In this document: piece after piece, positions 37,075-38,841 of the stretch | Numbering within the stretch: position 1 is the stretch's first letter | Layout: each line of letters begins with the position of its first letter | DNA from: a virus | Strand: one strand, 5' to 3' | Virus record (IMG/VR): IMGVR_UViG_3300036913_000020 | Coordinates: 1 to 38,841 of that record | Length of the DNA stretch: 38,841 nucleotides | The notes under the pieces: model-generated | Database searches by the model: none | What the model was told of the DNA's origin: nothing | Seen by the model: only the letters and a program-made list of their open reading frames with translations | Translations under genes and position numbers: made by a program

Positions 37075-38172
37075 TCAAAATAGATTCCCCTGTTCACATC
37101 CTAGGCATGCCGGAGAAAACCAAATCCTCTCGCGCTTCCCGTTTCCTGAGCGCTCCTCGGCTTGTCCGCCGAAACCGTCACCCGCCGACCACACATGCAC
37201 AGACCAGGAATCCGGCATCTCGTGCTCACCTTCGTACCCGCACAGCGCCACGCGCATCTGTGGATTTTCGCCCGCCTCTATTGCCCACGCCCTGACAGAA
37301 TGCGCGATAGCGTCGGAGTCCTCTATATACAGGGCGGACGTCCGCTCTGCGGTGTCAGCGTAAGGCGGGTCGAGAAAAACGCCTGTCGTGCCATGCTTGA
37401 ACGTCACGCTAGGACCGCAGACGCGCGACCAATCGCCCGAGCACACGCGCACCCTAGAGAGACGATTCGCAAGCGCACTGAACCAAGGAACGAGACGTCC
37501 CTGCCCATTGTCCCCGAGGTGCACGAGTTTCCGGTTCACGCCCTGCCCATTGTCCCCGAGGTGCACGCGTTTCCGGTTCACGCCCTGCCCATTGTCCCCG
37601 AGGTGCACGCGTTGCCGGTTCACGCCCCGCCCATTGTCCCCGAGGTGCACGAGTTTCCGGTTCACGCCCTGCCCATTGTCCCCGAGGTGCACGAGTTGCC
37701 GGTTCACGCCCCGCCCATTGTCCCCGAGGTGCACGAGTTGCCCATCCCTCACACTCCAAGGTCCGCGCCCTGAGCAGAAGCCGCTACCAATCCAGCACGA
37801 CACTCCCCATACCCACCACCCGGCAATTTTAGAATCACAGAACTCGGGATCACCTTCTAGTCGCGCCCGCAACGTATCGCGTTGTCCGACAAGCCAGGCG
37901 TGTCGGGCGTGTAGGTCGTTTTCGTTGACCGGATTGTCGGCATGCTCTGCGGTTTCTTCGGGATGGAGCTTGATAGCGCGCCAAAAGTTGGCAACATATC
38001 CATCTAGGTCGTTGATGGTTTCGTTGCCACGACTTTCAGGACGCCCCAACAAGACGGCCCCGGAACCAAAGAAGGGCTCAACGTAATTGTCAACCGCTCC
38101 AAAACGCTTCCATACCTCTGCGGCCACCTTGCGCTTGCCTCCGAACCATGGGAAAGGGCTAGGTAGCGTCAT
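37075..38172 (-). CDS. D12-class adenine-N6 DNA methyltransferase with internal repeats (365 aa)
   Basis: FPWFGGKRKVA (residue 8) is the AdoMet-binding start. VEPFFGSGAVLL (near 32) follows, and LDPPYADT (near 267) is the catalytic motif. Together they identify a Dam-like adenine methyltransferase, which methylates DNA to evade restriction or regulate genes. Between them (about residues 145-224), where target recognition is expected, lie nearly six repeats of a 14-residue unit (QLVHLGDNGRGVNR). It overlaps the preceding gene as ATGA at 38172. Confidence 0.85.
   Translation of the reverse strand: MTLPSPFPWFGGKRKVAAEVWKRFGAVDNYVEPFFGSGAVLLGRPESRGNETINDLDGYVANFWRAIKLHPEETAEHADNPVNENDLHARHAWLVGQRDTLRARLEGDPEFCDSKIAGWWVWGVSCWIGSGFCSGRGPWSVRDGQLVHLGDNGRGVNRQLVHLGDNGQGVNRKLVHLGDNGRGVNRQRVHLGDNGQGVNRKRVHLGDNGQGVNRKLVHLGDNGQGRLVPWFSALANRLSRVRVCSGDWSRVCGPSVTFKHGTTGVFLDPPYADTAERTSALYIEDSDAIAHSVRAWAIEAGENPQMRVALCGYEGEHEMPDSWSVHVWSAGDGFGGQAEERSGNGKRERIWFSPACLGCEQGNLF
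37501..37740. repeat. 42-bp tandem repeat in methyltransferase gene, 5.7 units
   Basis: Units of 42 bases are identical except three sites: A/C, T/G and T/C on the plus strand. The T/G and T/C choices vary together (T with T, G with C), as expected from conversion among units. All substitutions change residues (Leu/Arg, Lys/Gln, Gln/Arg), so the array varies the protein surface. Confidence 0.95.
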
Positions 38173-38573
38173 GGGGCCGCCTTCGCGCACGCCAAACACA
38201 GCGGAGCCTCACCATACATCCCGAAAGTCCACTTCTCGCACCGCGAGCACTTAGCGTGGACGCCAACATGCCGCTCGCCGAGCCCCTCGATCCGCCCTGG
38301 CCAGTTGAGCACGCGAAAGCCGTTCGGTAGGATTTCTATTCGGCGTCCATCGCGGTCCTGCGTACGGCTCTCGTCATCTGGCGACGCGAGAACAGACAGG
38401 CATTCCTGTAGACGTTCCTCTGACAGAAACATCTTCGCCGCGAGTTGCTTTCTGGCGATGAAGACCGCCCCGTTCCTTGGCCCGCCAGGATCCTGGCTCA
38501 TCGCCACAAGAGCCGCGTCGAAACCCGCGAACGTCGTCTGGCGAGACGTCTCGAATGGATCTCTCGTCAACAT
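38169..38573 (-). CDS. Winged-helix plus zinc-ribbon replication-type protein (134 aa)
   Basis: The region FDAALVAMSQDPGGPRNGAV and RRIEILPNGFRVLNW is related to the initiator-like protein at 35999-36838 (LVLLELAQDPRGPQDGTVVI; RRIEELPNGYRILNH). The C-terminus has CSRCEKWTFGMYGEAPLCLAC, also found at 2208-2420. ATG at 38573 has GGAGG directly upstream but with a short spacer. Its first 25 residues lie over a methyltransferase-like frame, so its N-terminus may result from a recombination event. Confidence 0.6.
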   Translation of the reverse strand: MLTRDPFETSRQTTFAGFDAALVAMSQDPGGPRNGAVFIARKQLAAKMFLSEERLQECLSVLASPDDESRTQDRDGRRIEILPNGFRVLNWPGRIEGLGERHVGVHAKCSRCEKWTFGMYGEAPLCLACAKAAP

Positions 38574-38712
38574 GAGCCTCCGGGAAGAGTTGCGCGAGCC
38601 ACGCGCACGGGAACGGTTCTGAGTCGTTGAAGAACGGCGCGGCAATAGGGGTCCCACTCGACGGCGCAGACGGGCTCGTGTCCGAGGAGGAGGTCACAGA
38701 GCAACCCTCCAC
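38374..38712 (-). pseudogene. Second methyltransferase-like frame fragment
   Basis: In this frame the segment FFNDSEPFPCAWLAQLFPEA then HVDERSIRDVSPDDVRGF resembles sequence that often precedes the FAGIGG motif in phage C5 methyltransferases. Beyond about 38520 the frame is a shadow of the winged-helix gene. In this window it follows rather than precedes a FAGIGG motif, and in another frame, so pieces appear to be shuffled. The similarity is from memory. Confidence 0.35.
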
Positions 38713-38734
38713 CTATACCCGCGAACAAGTGCAT
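38567..38734 (-). pseudogene. Start of C5 DNA methyltransferase gene, prematurely ended
   Basis: ATG at 38734 begins MHLFAGIGGGLLCDLLLGHE, then CAVEWDPYCRAVLQ: motif I and motif II of cytosine-5 methyltransferases. After residue about 36 the frame turns to RLRTVPVRVARATL and ends at 38567, far short of the 300 or more residues expected. The Pro-Cys and other catalytic motifs are absent. A frame change or deletion has broken it, unless the true gene continues on the missing side of the end repeat. Confidence 0.6.
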
Positions 38735-38841
38735 GGTACGCATTCATGTTACCTACCGATCCTTTACTCGGCCACCTTCGCGCTCGGATGGCACGCACAG
38801 CCAAGCTCCTCCGCCAGCATCGCTACCCATGGCTCAATCCG
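38716..38841. repeat. Right copy of 126-bp terminal direct repeat
   Basis: Identical to 19-144 and running to the final base. It contains the methyltransferase start codon at 38734 and most of the tiny 26-residue ORF. If the ends are joined, the ParB-like operon runs directly into the methyltransferase fragment. Confidence 0.95.

Noticed and set aside
37501-37740. CRISPR-like array
   Set aside because: Units are directly joined without unique spacers and translate in frame inside a methyltransferase.
1-38841. tRNA genes, integrase, attachment site
   Set aside because: No cloverleaf, tyrosine- or serine-recombinase pattern, or core repeat was recognised; scanning by eye can miss a tRNA.

Overview
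The window is most likely the genome, or most of the genome, of an uncultivated tailed phage with a siphovirus-type tail. It carries a capsid gene, head-completion genes, a lambda-type G/GT frameshift cassette, a 1228-residue tape measure and tail-tip genes. A recombination set (NinB-like, RecB-like nuclease, SSB-like), replication-loader genes, DNA methyltransferases and many small zinc-ribbon proteins accompany them. DNA is GC-rich, every convincing gene is on the minus strand, and neighbouring genes usually overlap by 1-4 bases (ATGA or TGATG). Shine-Dalgarno sites of AGGAGG type, sigma70-like promoters, lambda-like modules and a lipoprotein signal suggest a Gram-negative, probably proteobacterial host; this is inference. 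A perfect 126-bp direct repeat (19-144 and 38716-38841) looks like circular closure, but the first 18 bases conflict with it.

Layout, read along the minus strand (right to left). (1) 38734-37075: the start of a C5-methyltransferase gene broken by frame changes, a replication-type winged-helix/zinc-ribbon protein, and a D12-class adenine methyltransferase interrupted by 42-bp repeats. (2) 36968-35215: a promoter, a leader able to hide or expose the ribosome site, a replication initiator-like gene, a helicase-loader-like gene and a small gene. (3) 35211-25785: a perfect consensus promoter followed by a long operon of small zinc-ribbon proteins, a predicted lipoprotein with sugar-hydrolase-like and Calx-beta-like parts, coiled-coil proteins and virion or fibre-like proteins. 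(4) 25788-7828: a second strong promoter and a hairpin-rich leader, then major capsid, head-tail joining, tail tube, G/GT, tape measure, tail hub, LamG and CBM-like adsorption proteins and a small membrane protein, ending at a strong hairpin. (5) 7650-2107: an operator-bearing leaderless promoter and the early operon (zinc finger, HTH, repeat protein, SSB-like, nuclease, NinB-like, HNH), closed by a branched terminator. (6) 2108-67: a promoter, two ParB-like genes and a tiny ORF.

No large terminase, portal, endolysin, integrase, DNA polymerase or replicative helicase could be found, although nearly all the sequence is occupied by other genes. The contig may therefore have lost a segment at the ambiguous end repeat, or the element may rely on a helper or host for packaging.

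The most unusual signals are: an 83-bp, in-frame copy of part of the tail-tube gene inside a ParB-like gene, next to two identical 23-bp palindromes; the bistable leader in front of the replication gene; two promoters that predict leaderless mRNAs; a run of hairpins with the same GAC loop ahead of the capsid gene; and in-frame tandem repeats inside a methyltransferase.
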